From assembly GCF_042652925.1 (NCBI RefSeq), contig NZ_JBHSHC010000112.1, positions 62,001 through 126,000 on the forward strand: a stretch of DNA of 64,000 nucleotides. The letters are read 5' to 3'. Origin of the DNA: Effusibacillus consociatus. Lineage in GTDB: Bacteria; Bacillota; Bacilli; Tumebacillales; Effusibacillaceae. Below are positions 16,352-24,325 of this stretch, in pieces; position 1 is the stretch's first letter; every line of letters begins with the position of its first letter. The notes beneath the pieces were generated by a model that was given only the letters and a program-made list of their open reading frames with translations, had not been told where the DNA came from and searched no databases. Both the position numbers and the translations under genes were made by a program.

Positions 16352-16804
16352 ATGGGACAACTGGCTTTCAAATTGCCGGAAATAGATCGGGAAGCTACAA
16401 GGAAGAGGGTAGAGGAGGCACTGGAAACGTGTCTTTTGTATGAACAAATCGGTTTTCATCCGGGTCATGAGGCGAAAGTAACACCAGGATACTCTGAAAC
16501 GCCACCATCGAATACTAACGCTTTTCATAGCTCTACGGAAGATGTAGCTCAAAAGAACGTTGACACCGAATTGCACCGCCAGTTGCATGTGAAGAAGGTT
16601 CGTCTTGCTGTATACCGACTTGGCCGAAAAGAACGAGAGGTGATTGAGAAGCGATACCTCACGGATCCGGACATGACAGACTATGAAACGTACCACGGAT
16701 TGCATATGAGTGAGAGGACGTATTACCGAATCAAGGGAAGGGCCTTCTATAAACTCGCGTTTGCTCTGAAGTTGGAAGTGATAAAAGAACCAGATCAAAC
16801 TTAA
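16352..16804 (+). CDS. ArpU-family late transcription regulator
   Basis: A 150-residue protein whose C-terminal half, VRLAVYRLGRKEREVIEKRY followed by MSERTYYRIKGRAFYKLAFA, has the sigma-region-4-like HTH of ArpU/RinA-type phage regulators that switch on packaging and lysis genes. ATG at 16352 with AAAGGTGG upstream. The four TGGCA boxes right after its stop are the likely binding site. Confidence 0.88.
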   Translation: MGQLAFKLPEIDREATRKRVEEALETCLLYEQIGFHPGHEAKVTPGYSETPPSNTNAFHSSTEDVAQKNVDTELHRQLHVKKVRLAVYRLGRKEREVIEKRYLTDPDMTDYETYHGLHMSERTYYRIKGRAFYKLAFALKLEVIKEPDQT

Positions 16805-16809
16805 AATTG

Positions 16810-16847
16810 TGGCAAAAAAATGGCAGACTTTTGGCAGGATAATGGCA
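16810..16847 (+). promoter_or_regulatory. Four TGGCA boxes at 11-bp spacing (late-regulator operator)
   Basis: TGGCA occurs at 16810, 16821, 16832 and 16843, an exact 11-base period, so all boxes face the same side of the helix. The array begins six bases after the ArpU stop. A possible -10 (GATACT, about 16870) lies downstream, placing the array where an activator would sit. Confidence 0.75.
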
Positions 16848-17093
16848 GAACATTTGTTTGTGAGCGTGATACTATCGTAGTAGGGCAGCCAGTGAAAATC
16901 TGATTCGTCATCCTGATTCCTTTCCCGCTGGTTCGGTCCGGCGTTGGTACTCTGACATTCTTGTTGACGCCTTGTTTTACAACAGGGTTTTAGAGTGAGT
17001 CGGGGTGCGAACGGCAGGGATGACCTGCAAATTGACCAAAAGGTTTCCCATTGACCCTTTTGGAATCCCCCTACCCCCACATCGAAGGCACCT
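16848..17093 (+). other. Non-coding leader of the late operon
   Basis: No frame with a ribosome site is present in about 245 bases. The stretch is GC-rich with short inverted repeats (for example TTGTTTTACAACA about 16972-16984) and ends at a strong terminator. I see no tRNA. It could be a structured antitermination or leader RNA. Confidence 0.45.
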
Positions 17094-17126
17094 TTACCCG
17101 GGTGCCTTCACTTTTTAAGGAGTGAG
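17094..17126 (+). terminator. Rho-independent terminator in the late leader
   Basis: GAAGGCACC pairs with GGTGCCTTC around an 8-base loop, followed by a CTTTTT run. Strong hairpin between the late regulator and the packaging genes. Confidence 0.85.
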
Positions 17127-17280
17127 GGCAAACAATCAAGTAATTTGCCGCTGTCGGCAAGCATTTGAGCGGATCGGTGGTGCGCATACTACATATAAGG
17201 AAGGGCGGCAATTGTGGCCGTCGCGGTCGTCTGCGTAGGTGGAGCAGGCGGCCACTTTATTTTGAGAGGGGAAACAATGA

Positions 17281-17487
17281 ATGAACCAGCAAATCGAAAA
17301 CAATTTCACCTATCATGCGCCGAAACCTGGACAGCCAGAAAAGTATTCGGCTCTCCGAGAAAAAGCGAAAGAGTTTGCATATCTCATTGACGAGTTATGC
17401 GTTAATTCTCGCGAAAAGTCGCTTGCCATTACGAACTTAGAACAGGTTGTGTTTTGGGCAAACGCTGCAATTGCTCGTAACGAATAA
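17281..17487 (+). CDS. Acb2/Tad1-hairpin-type cyclic nucleotide sponge (anti-CBASS-like)
   Basis: The 68-residue protein reads MNQQIENNFTYHAPKPGQPE, then a helical hairpin KYSALREKAKEFAYLIDELC and SREKSLAITNLEQVVFWANA. This is the small phage protein family that includes the Acb2 and Tad1 hairpin; Acb2 forms hexamers that sequester cyclic di- and trinucleotides of CBASS. Length matches. ATG follows GAGAGGGGAAAC. It is the first gene of the late cluster, before the terminases, a common place for it. Whether this copy binds CBASS or Thoeris signals cannot be read from the sequence. Confidence 0.82.
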   Translation: MNQQIENNFTYHAPKPGQPEKYSALREKAKEFAYLIDELCVNSREKSLAITNLEQVVFWANAAIARNE

Positions 17488-17488
17488 T

Positions 17489-17563
17489 AAGCGCCATGAA
17501 ATCGGCTCTCTATCATATCGAGGGAATCCTCGGAATGGTCGGAGGGCCTTTTTGATGGCGTTT
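17489..17563 (+). other. Large inverted repeat / structured RNA candidate
   Basis: AAGCGCCAT (17489-17497) pairs with ATGGCGTTT (17555-17563) with one G-U pair, closing an inner GGCTCTC/GGAGGGCC pairing. The run of T lies inside the stem, so it is not a standard terminator. It fills the gap between the sponge gene and the next gene. Confidence 0.4.
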
Positions 17564-17580
17564 AAAAAGGGGGTCTACCC

Positions 17581-17805
17581 GTGAAGTATTCCGAATGGAA
17601 AAAGCAAATGATCCATGAAGATGGAGAGTTCGCGAGGTTATCTCCTGATGAACAATTTCGCATGTGGGAGAGCGTGTTTTCTCAACCACAAAAGAAGTCG
17701 CATCCCTGCGCCGGATGCATTTGGAAGAGCGAGGCTGGCACAAAAGTTGTATGTCCTTTTCTGCGGTGTGTCAGGGATAAAGGGTGGAGCGTGGTAAGGA
17801 AATGA
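17581..17805 (+). CDS. Small Cys-rich zinc-finger protein, 74 aa
   Basis: GTG start after AAGGGGGT. The C-terminal half has HPCAGCIW and VVCPFLRC, two Cys pairs shared with the broken gene at 16122. Unknown, but the conserved pair suggests a structural zinc site. Confidence 0.65.
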   Translation: MKYSEWKKQMIHEDGEFARLSPDEQFRMWESVFSQPQKKSHPCAGCIWKSEAGTKVVCPFLRCVRDKGWSVVRK

Positions 17806-17972
17806 AATCCTTTTTGAAAGCCTGGAGTAACTTCTGGTACGAATGGCATGAAAGACGGGCGAACTATTACCGAATTCTTTATGAGAAATACGGAAATTAC
17901 CGTCACATGGAAAAGGCAAATCGTCATGTGGATGAGAGGTATAGGCATTTTCGGAGGATGTTGAAGGATTAG
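17802..17972 (+). CDS. Small basic aromatic protein, 56 aa
   Basis: ATGA overlap with the gene before it, TAAGGA upstream. Rich in Tyr, Trp, Arg and His (for example NFWYEWHERRANYYRILYEK). Unknown. Confidence 0.5.
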   Translation: MKSFLKAWSNFWYEWHERRANYYRILYEKYGNYRHMEKANRHVDERYRHFRRMLKD

Positions 17973-18022
17973 AAGGAATTCCTTTCCAACTTACAGAATG
18001 AGTAAGGGGGAGGATGATAAAA

Positions 18023-18274
18023 ATGGATGTAGGAGATAAAAGAAAAGAATTACGACTAGCACTGCTCAAGGATCTATATGAACACCATTTTACTCACAAA
18101 GGTGAACCGAAGGTAATACCGCGTGAACCAAATGAGGATAGCGAACATGTATTAGCATATGAATACCTTAAAGACAAAGGATTGGCTGAATTCAAGGTTT
18201 ACCACAAATCAGCCTACCAAGCAAAAATTACCGCTAGCGGAATTGACTTTGTGGAATCGAATAATGAATTTTGA
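18023..18274 (+). CDS. Small winged-helix-like protein, 83 aa
   Basis: I chose ATG 18023 because the GGGGGAGG site is 9 bases away; the ATG at 18014 touches the site. Pattern EYLKDKGLAEFKV ... AKITASGIDFVE is the beta-wing of YjcQ-like winged helices. Followed at once by a terminator. Possibly a regulator; target unknown. Confidence 0.6.
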   Translation: MDVGDKRKELRLALLKDLYEHHFTHKGEPKVIPREPNEDSEHVLAYEYLKDKGLAEFKVYHKSAYQAKITASGIDFVESNNEF

Positions 18275-18276
18275 GA

Positions 18277-18300
18277 AGCACCTTCGGGTGCTTTTTATTT
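18277..18300 (+). terminator. Rho-independent terminator
   Basis: AGCACC-TTCG-GGTGCT followed by TTTTATTTT. It closes the plus-strand small-gene cluster and could also serve the minus-strand gene that ends at 18330. Confidence 0.85.
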
Positions 18301-18329
18301 TGCATAAAAAAGAACCACCGGCGAGGTGG

Positions 18330-18662
18330 CTATAGGGTCTTACCTTGGAGAAATCGCCTGAAGTTGTCAGGAGATCGGTCTAAATCCAAAGAATATGAAA
18401 CATGGACTTCTCTTCCGTCAGGATGTCTGAATTCGCCGTATATCAACCGGAATCCTTCTTGTTTTGCGACATCGTACATCGCCGGGAACTGTTCGGCTGC
18501 ACGTTTTGCAGTGAATTCGTTCTCGTAACTTTCAAGGTCGCATCGGGTTTGATTGTGAGAATATGGTGGGTTGAATAACACAAACAGATCGAAGCGGCCT
18601 TGTACAATTTCCTGCACAACGATTGTGTAATCGCCGTACGCTTGTCGGTAAGATACCTTCAT
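18330..18662 (-). CDS. Reverse-strand moron, hypothetical protein, 110 aa
   Basis: The only minus-strand gene before the terminases. AAAGGAGTTGATTAA stands before the ATG, and AT-rich promoter-like sequence follows upstream, with a terminator at its far end, as expected for an independently expressed moron. The protein starts MKVSYRQAYGDYTIVVQEIV and is mixed alpha/beta; I do not recognise it. Confidence 0.65.
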   Translation of the reverse strand: MKVSYRQAYGDYTIVVQEIVQGRFDLFVLFNPPYSHNQTRCDLESYENEFTAKRAAEQFPAMYDVAKQEGFRLIYGEFRHPDGREVHVSYSLDLDRSPDNFRRFLQGKTL

Positions 18663-18771
18663 TTAATCAACTCCTTTATATTATCAGTCTATCAATGTTC
18701 AGTTTTTCTGTCGAAGGGACAAAAAGATTTCGACAAAACCAACACAAACAACGGAGGTGGGTGATGATGTA

Positions 18772-19566
18772 ATGCCCCGACAGCGAAATCCAAACCGAGA
18801 CAAAGCCTATCAAATCTGGCTGGAACATGGCGGCAACATCACCAACCGGCAAATCGCTGACATGATTGGCGAAAACGAAAAGGTTGTGGCCGTTTGGAAG
18901 CAACGTGACAAATGGAATGTTGTACAACAATCAGAGGAAAGTTGTACAACAAACAAGAAGCGCGGCGGAGCTCCCAGAGGAAACAAAAATGCCGTTGGAA
19001 ACTCGGGCGGCCCGGGTGGACCTCCACGAAATGATAAAGCCGTAACACATGGCTTCTTTCGTAAATACCTACCTGACGATGACGAAATGAGAGAAATAAT
19101 CGACCAGGTTGGAGAACGATCCCCTGCGGATATGATCTGGGACATGATCGAAATCAAGTATATGGCCATCATTCGGGCCTTAAAGATCATGTACGTTCGA
19201 GACCAGGACGACATCACGAAGGTTCTCAAAAAGAGAAAGTCCGATGGGGAATTGGTTCGAAACGGTGATGGCGTGGATCTTCAAGTAACCTACCTCGAAG
19301 AAGAGTGGGAATACCAAATGCCTTGGGATAAGTACGCCACTTATCTGAATGCTCAATCCCGGGCGATATCCGAACTGCGTTCTCTCATTCGGCAGTTCCT
19401 TGAAATGAGCAGGGAAGATGACGAACGACGACTCAAGATCCAACAAATGCAGCTTGATATCGAAAAGACCAAACTGGAAATCCAAGAGTTGCAGGAAGAC
19501 AAAGAGAAGCAGCCGACTCAGGTAGTCGTCCGGAGGTGGTCACGTGACGGCAGTACTTCAAGTTGA
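18772..19566 (+). CDS. terS: Terminase small subunit
   Basis: 264 residues. N-terminal PRQRNPNRDKAYQIWLEHGG plus NITNRQIADMIGENEKVVAVWKQ is the HTH of Gram-positive small terminases, then KRGGAPRGNKNAVGN. The C-terminus is a charged coiled coil that ends in the large-subunit start region. ATG 18772 follows GGAGGTGG. It recognises phage DNA for packaging. Confidence 0.88.
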   Translation: MPRQRNPNRDKAYQIWLEHGGNITNRQIADMIGENEKVVAVWKQRDKWNVVQQSEESCTTNKKRGGAPRGNKNAVGNSGGPGGPPRNDKAVTHGFFRKYLPDDDEMREIIDQVGERSPADMIWDMIEIKYMAIIRALKIMYVRDQDDITKVLKKRKSDGELVRNGDGVDLQVTYLEEEWEYQMPWDKYATYLNAQSRAISELRSLIRQFLEMSREDDERRLKIQQMQLDIEKTKLEIQELQEDKEKQPTQVVVRRWSRDGSTSS

Positions 19567-20962
19567 CCCCTTTGCCGACTGGACACCGCATGCCAAACAA
19601 ATTGAGGTCATGGAATGTGACGCTCGAAACGTGGTCATGAACTGCGGTCGACGTGGTGGAAAAACCAATGTAGGAGCTCGCAAATTCTTTGACAATATTC
19701 TGGCTGACATCGAGGCTGGTAAAGGTCTACCGTACAAGCCTCCGAAAAACCGAAAGAAGGTTAAAAAGCCAAAACCGCGTTTGGAATACTGGTGTGTGGC
19801 TCCTGACTACAACATGTCCGAGATCCAACAGGAAGAACTCTCCCTGGTGATTCCTGAAGAAATGATCGAAGACTGGAACGCGTCAGGAAACTTTATCTGG
19901 CTGAAAGGGTACATCCTGATTCGGTTCAAATCGGCAGAAAACCCGAAGAAGCTGGTTGGTCGTGGTCTTGCCGGTGTGTGGCTCGACGAAGCGTCCAAGA
20001 TGAAACCGGAAGTGTGGTCAGGGTATTTGTCCTACTCACTCGCTGACAAAGGCGGTTGGACGATCTGGACGACTACACCGGAGGGAATCAATTGGTTTGC
20101 GGAAGACATCGTATTGCGGGGTCAGTTTATCGATGCCGGATTGGAAGAGGACCGGTATCAAAATGATCCTGAATGGCGGAACTTTTACTGGACATCGATT
20201 GATAACCCAATTCCGGAGCTTCAGAAAAACATCCAGCGTATGATCGAAACGTACCCCGAACGTTACGTCAAACGGGAGATATTCGCGAAGTTCAACGTGT
20301 TCCACGGGCAGGTCTATGACGAGTTCGACCGAAATGTTCATGTGGTCGACATTGAGCCGATCGATCTGGCCAAGCGACTTTTTAAAGTCCGTTATCCGGA
20401 TGGTACGGAAAAACAAGTGATTTTTAAGCGGTACATCGGAGGCATGGACCACGGATGGAATGACCCAGCGGTTCTCTTGGTGGTAGGATGCACCAACGAG
20501 GATTATTACATTATTGAGGAAAGTTACCTGCAACATAAAAATGTTTTGGTGGTCGATAACCAAGGTCATTTGCAGGACTGTTTAGTGAAACGGTACGTAG
20601 AGCTGAACACAAAGTATCCAATGTCCGAGATCTGGGCGGACCCGTCCGAACCGGAGGATATATCGACATATCAACGTTATCACTTGCCTGTTTTACCTGC
20701 GGATAATGCGATAGGTCCGGGAATTCGTCATGTGGATTCTCTATATAAAGTGAAAGGCGATACCGGACGGCCTAATTTGTACATTGCCCGTTCTGCCTCT
20801 AACACCATTAAGGAAACCGAAAACTACCGTTTCAAACAAAACAAAGACGGACAACATCAGGAAGAACCGGAGGATAAAGACAATCATACGCAAGACGCAA
20901 AACGATACTCACTCTATAACGACGTGTTTGGTCCGAAACCAAGAATCCGCGAACTGGGTTAG
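19544..20962 (+). CDS. terL: Terminase large subunit
   Basis: 472 residues. Walker A CGRRGGKT is at residues 34-41, Walker B VWLDEAS near 146-152, coupling TTTPEG near 180, and the RNase H-like nuclease domain begins with GGMDHGWNDP near 300 and includes ADPSEPE. It drives DNA into the capsid and cuts it. GTG start after GGAGGTGGTCAC, overlapping the small subunit by 23 bases. Confidence 0.95.
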   Translation: MTAVLQVDPFADWTPHAKQIEVMECDARNVVMNCGRRGGKTNVGARKFFDNILADIEAGKGLPYKPPKNRKKVKKPKPRLEYWCVAPDYNMSEIQQEELSLVIPEEMIEDWNASGNFIWLKGYILIRFKSAENPKKLVGRGLAGVWLDEASKMKPEVWSGYLSYSLADKGGWTIWTTTPEGINWFAEDIVLRGQFIDAGLEEDRYQNDPEWRNFYWTSIDNPIPELQKNIQRMIETYPERYVKREIFAKFNVFHGQVYDEFDRNVHVVDIEPIDLAKRLFKVRYPDGTEKQVIFKRYIGGMDHGWNDPAVLLVVGCTNEDYYIIEESYLQHKNVLVVDNQGHLQDCLVKRYVELNTKYPMSEIWADPSEPEDISTYQRYHLPVLPADNAIGPGIRHVDSLYKVKGDTGRPNLYIARSASNTIKETENYRFKQNKDGQHQEEPEDKDNHTQDAKRYSLYNDVFGPKPRIRELG

Positions 20963-20973
20963 GAGGTGAGAGT

Positions 20974-23037
20974 TTGATCCGAGAACGAATTGCACAATGG
21001 TTACTGAAGGCAGCTTCTCGTGGGGCTGTTTTTTTAGTTGGTGCACAACACGGCATGCCGCATTACAACAGCTGGAGTACCGATAAGGCGGTACGCGAAG
21101 GATATAAAGCATGTACATGGGTGTATGCGTGTGTAAGGAAAAAAGCTGACCAAGTGGCTTCGGTTCCTTTGGTGGTATGGAAAAAAGTCGGGATCCGAAA
21201 AGTTGAGTGGCAACGTGTGCATGAGCATCCGCTTGAACTGTTGTTGCAGCGACCGAACCCCAAAATGCCTGGAACTTATTTAACGAAATCCCGCATGACG
21301 TATTTGAATCTGTCGGGAAACAACTTTTGGTACGTGGTAGAGGTAGGAGGACGACCTGTCGAGATTTGGCCCCTGCGTCCAGATCGTGTTGCACCTATTC
21401 CATCGAGAACGGATTTTATCTCTGGATATGAGTATACGATCGACGGAGCAACTCAAAGGTTTGAACCGGAAGAAATCGTCCACTTTACACGGTTCGATCC
21501 AGGTGATGATTTTCTAGGCATGGGTCCACTTCAAGCAGCTGCGAAAACGGTGGACACCTTAAACGAAGCGCGGGATTGGAACAAAAACGCGATGGAAAAT
21601 CGCGCGGTTCCTCCAGGTGGATTTTCTACAGATTCCAATTTGTCGGATCCGCAGTTTGATCGCTTGAAAGAAGAAATCAAAGAGAAGATCAGCGGGTCAC
21701 CGAATGCGAGAAAGCCAGTGTTGATGGAAGCGGGACTTAAGTGGCAGTCGTTTGCCATGACACCTGTTGAAATGGACTTTCTGCTTTCCATGAAGTTTGG
21801 GGTGGTGGAAGTCTGTTCCGCCTTTGGAGTTGATCCGATCTTAATTGGGTTCAATGAATACTCCAGCTACAACAATTACCAAACTGCAAAGCAGGCATTA
21901 TGGGAAGATACACTTATCCCTGAATTGGAAGACGATTGCGCTCGAATTAATCACGATATTACACCGCGGTTCGGAGATAACCTTTGGGTGGAGCCGGATT
22001 TGTCTGACGTTCCAGCCCTGCAAGAGAAGTTTGAGGATAAGGTGAAAGCAGGGCAAACTCTCTGGCAGATGGGCGTTCCCTTCTCCAAAATTAATGAACG
22101 GTTGGAACTCGGAATGGATGATGTACCGGATGCGGATATCCAATGGATACCCGCAGGCATGGTGCCGATGAATCAGGAAGATGATGAGGGTGAAGCTGGT
22201 GGAAATCCTGAACCAGAAGAGGACGAGCCGAAATCTATAGGTCCTATGTCTTTGAAGGTGTTCAACTTGCAAACTGCCGAGCAGCACGCGGAACATTGGA
22301 AGGCCTTTGAACGTGCGCGGACGGGTTGGTATAAAGCAGTTGAAAAACGAACTAAAAAACGGTTCAAAGACGAGAAAAAGGCGATTTTGAAAGCTGTCGG
22401 AAGCAGTACCGATGGTTTGCTAGATCGCCTTTCTTCTGTGGTCAAGAAGCAAGAGAAACCTTGGGCAAAGTTTATGACCCAGGTCAATGTGGATGTTATT
22501 ACCGACTTTGGAAAACGGGTGAGTGAAGGGTTTAAGTCCGAATTTGTCTTCCGCGAAACGAAAGAATTCGATGTGTTTGCTTCAGGGGTAAAATCCTGGA
22601 TAGCAGAAAATGTTGGAAGTAAAATTCCTTTACTTTTGGACACGACCTTAGAAGCCCTGAAGCAAGAGGTGGACGAGGCGATTGAGGAAGGCGAAACCAT
22701 TGATGAAATCGCAGAGAGAATTAGCGACCTGTACGACGAGTTTCAGGGCTATCGATCAACCCTCATAGCCCGAACGGAAGTCATATCCAGTTCGAATGCA
22801 GGTTCCCATTTCGCAGCTGAACAAACAGAATTGAAGCTCGAAAAAGACTGGTTGGCTACTCCCGGAAAACGGACGAGGGAGTGGCATAAGAAAGCCAATG
22901 GTCAACGAAAGAAATTGGACGAGCCGTTTGTGGTGAAAGGTGAAAAACTCATTTTCCCGGGAGATAGCACAAATGGAGCGTCTGCTGACAATCTGGTGCA
23001 GTGCAGATGTACCCAAACTTACAAGACTGTGAGGTGA
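20974..23037 (+). CDS. Portal protein fused to MuF-type head morphogenesis domain
   Basis: 687 residues. The first 400 form an HK97-type portal (YNSWSTDKAVREGYKACTWV start, HPLELLLQRPNP, GDDFLGMGPL, FGVDPILIGF). After an acidic linker near 400-420 the rest is an SPP1 gp7/Mu gpF minor head domain ending SADNLVQCRCTQTYKTVR. Usually two genes; here a single frame. TTG start after TTAGGAGGTGAGAGT. Confidence 0.9.
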   Translation: MIRERIAQWLLKAASRGAVFLVGAQHGMPHYNSWSTDKAVREGYKACTWVYACVRKKADQVASVPLVVWKKVGIRKVEWQRVHEHPLELLLQRPNPKMPGTYLTKSRMTYLNLSGNNFWYVVEVGGRPVEIWPLRPDRVAPIPSRTDFISGYEYTIDGATQRFEPEEIVHFTRFDPGDDFLGMGPLQAAAKTVDTLNEARDWNKNAMENRAVPPGGFSTDSNLSDPQFDRLKEEIKEKISGSPNARKPVLMEAGLKWQSFAMTPVEMDFLLSMKFGVVEVCSAFGVDPILIGFNEYSSYNNYQTAKQALWEDTLIPELEDDCARINHDITPRFGDNLWVEPDLSDVPALQEKFEDKVKAGQTLWQMGVPFSKINERLELGMDDVPDADIQWIPAGMVPMNQEDDEGEAGGNPEPEEDEPKSIGPMSLKVFNLQTAEQHAEHWKAFERARTGWYKAVEKRTKKRFKDEKKAILKAVGSSTDGLLDRLSSVVKKQEKPWAKFMTQVNVDVITDFGKRVSEGFKSEFVFRETKEFDVFASGVKSWIAENVGSKIPLLLDTTLEALKQEVDEAIEEGETIDEIAERISDLYDEFQGYRSTLIARTEVISSSNAGSHFAAEQTELKLEKDWLATPGKRTREWHKKANGQRKKLDEPFVVKGEKLIFPGDSTNGASADNLVQCRCTQTYKTVR

Positions 23038-23041
23038 TCCA

Positions 23042-24325
23042 ATGAACCGCGAATATAAATCCATCCCCTTCGAGGTCAAAGATATCGACCAAAAGCAGGG
23101 GATCTTCACCGGATATTTCTCTTCGTTCAACGTCAAGGATTCCGGCGGGGACACGGTATTAGCCGGAGCTTTTCAGAAGTCCTTTAATGAGTGGGGACCG
23201 AGTGGGAAAAACCGGATAAAGTGTCTCTACCAACATGATATGTTCTATCCGATCGGGAAACCGTTAGTACTAAAGGAAGATAGCTACGGAGCATATCACG
23301 AAACCAAAGTGGCACCAACGACAACGGGGAAAGATGTTTTGGTCCTGATCGAGGAAAAGGTCATCACGGAGCATTCCTTCGGATATGCCACGATTAAAGC
23401 GGAGCCTGACAAGAAGGGCGGCCGTTTCTTGAAAGAACTGAAAGTATTTGAATATTCTTTGGTCACGCTTGGAATGAATTCTGAAACCCCAGTCACCAGT
23501 ATCAAGTCACTCGAAACGACGGACCAACTGGCCAAGCGGATGGAACAGGTCGAACGTATCCTCCGAAAAGGGGAGCTGCAATCGGAAGATCTGATCCTTG
23601 CCTTGGAACATGAATTAAAACAGTGGCAGGAGGCCGTCAAAAGCCTTAAGGAACCTGAAAGAGAGGTGATCACCGTGAACACGGAAAGAAAAGATTTTTA
23701 CGGAAAACTGCAGCGCGTCTCCATATTTCGTGACTTCTGGATGTACAACGACATCTTGCAAAGTGAGATTTGGAGGATCTTGCAGGATACAAACATCACT
23801 GCGAAGCAGGATGCCATTGCTACCGACATTGACGCATACAAAGAAACGATTCGGGATTGGGTGACGCGAGCCGTTGAGTCAGGAGTGTTCACCAAGGAAG
23901 GATTGCAGAAGCTTGAAACCGCTAGAGCTGAATTCGAACAAGAAAAGAAAAACCAAACACCACAGGATCAAACCTTGGATGATCTCAGTCCCGCTTTGAA
24001 AAGTGTTGAATGGCTTTCAAAAGAACTGAAAGCCGGCCGGGTGCTGAGTGACAAAAATAAGAAATTGGTGCAAGATGCGATTTCGGCGTTACAATCATTG
24101 CTCGATGCAGCAGACCCCAATGACGACAAAAAGAATCAAAGCACAACGGCCCCGTCCCAAGAGGATGATGAGGCTGTTTCTGCTATAAAGGCACTCCTTG
24201 CCGATCTGAAGCCGGGCAACCACTTCAACTCGAATGGAGCCGCCACTACCGAAACGAACCCGGAAACAATCCAGTTCGTGAAGGATCTGCTTGACCAAAT
24301 GAAAAAACAAGGAGTGAGTCGATAA
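23042..24325 (+). CDS. HK97-type prohead protease with C-terminal scaffold-like region
   Basis: 427 residues. The first 155 are the prohead protease (FTGYFSSFNVKDSGGDTV, H111 in EHSFGYA, S139 in FEYSLVTLGMN). The remaining 270 are helical and charged, unlike a bare protease of about 200 residues, and probably act as the scaffold normally supplied by the capsid delta domain. Overlaps the capsid start by one base. Confidence 0.88.
   Translation: MNREYKSIPFEVKDIDQKQGIFTGYFSSFNVKDSGGDTVLAGAFQKSFNEWGPSGKNRIKCLYQHDMFYPIGKPLVLKEDSYGAYHETKVAPTTTGKDVLVLIEEKVITEHSFGYATIKAEPDKKGGRFLKELKVFEYSLVTLGMNSETPVTSIKSLETTDQLAKRMEQVERILRKGELQSEDLILALEHELKQWQEAVKSLKEPEREVITVNTERKDFYGKLQRVSIFRDFWMYNDILQSEIWRILQDTNITAKQDAIATDIDAYKETIRDWVTRAVESGVFTKEGLQKLETARAEFEQEKKNQTPQDQTLDDLSPALKSVEWLSKELKAGRVLSDKNKKLVQDAISALQSLLDAADPNDDKKNQSTTAPSQEDDEAVSAIKALLADLKPGNHFNSNGAATTETNPETIQFVKDLLDQMKKQGVSR

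Noticed and set aside
16860..17090. tRNA or tmRNA in the late leader
   Set aside because: GGTTCG-like words occur, but no cloverleaf with matching acceptor and anticodon arms can be drawn.
17133..17249. 38-codon GTG frame with CRCRQAFERIGG
   Set aside because: The only ribosome-like site touches the start codon, and the frame overlaps an inverted repeat (GTGGCCG/CGGCCAC) in the late leader.
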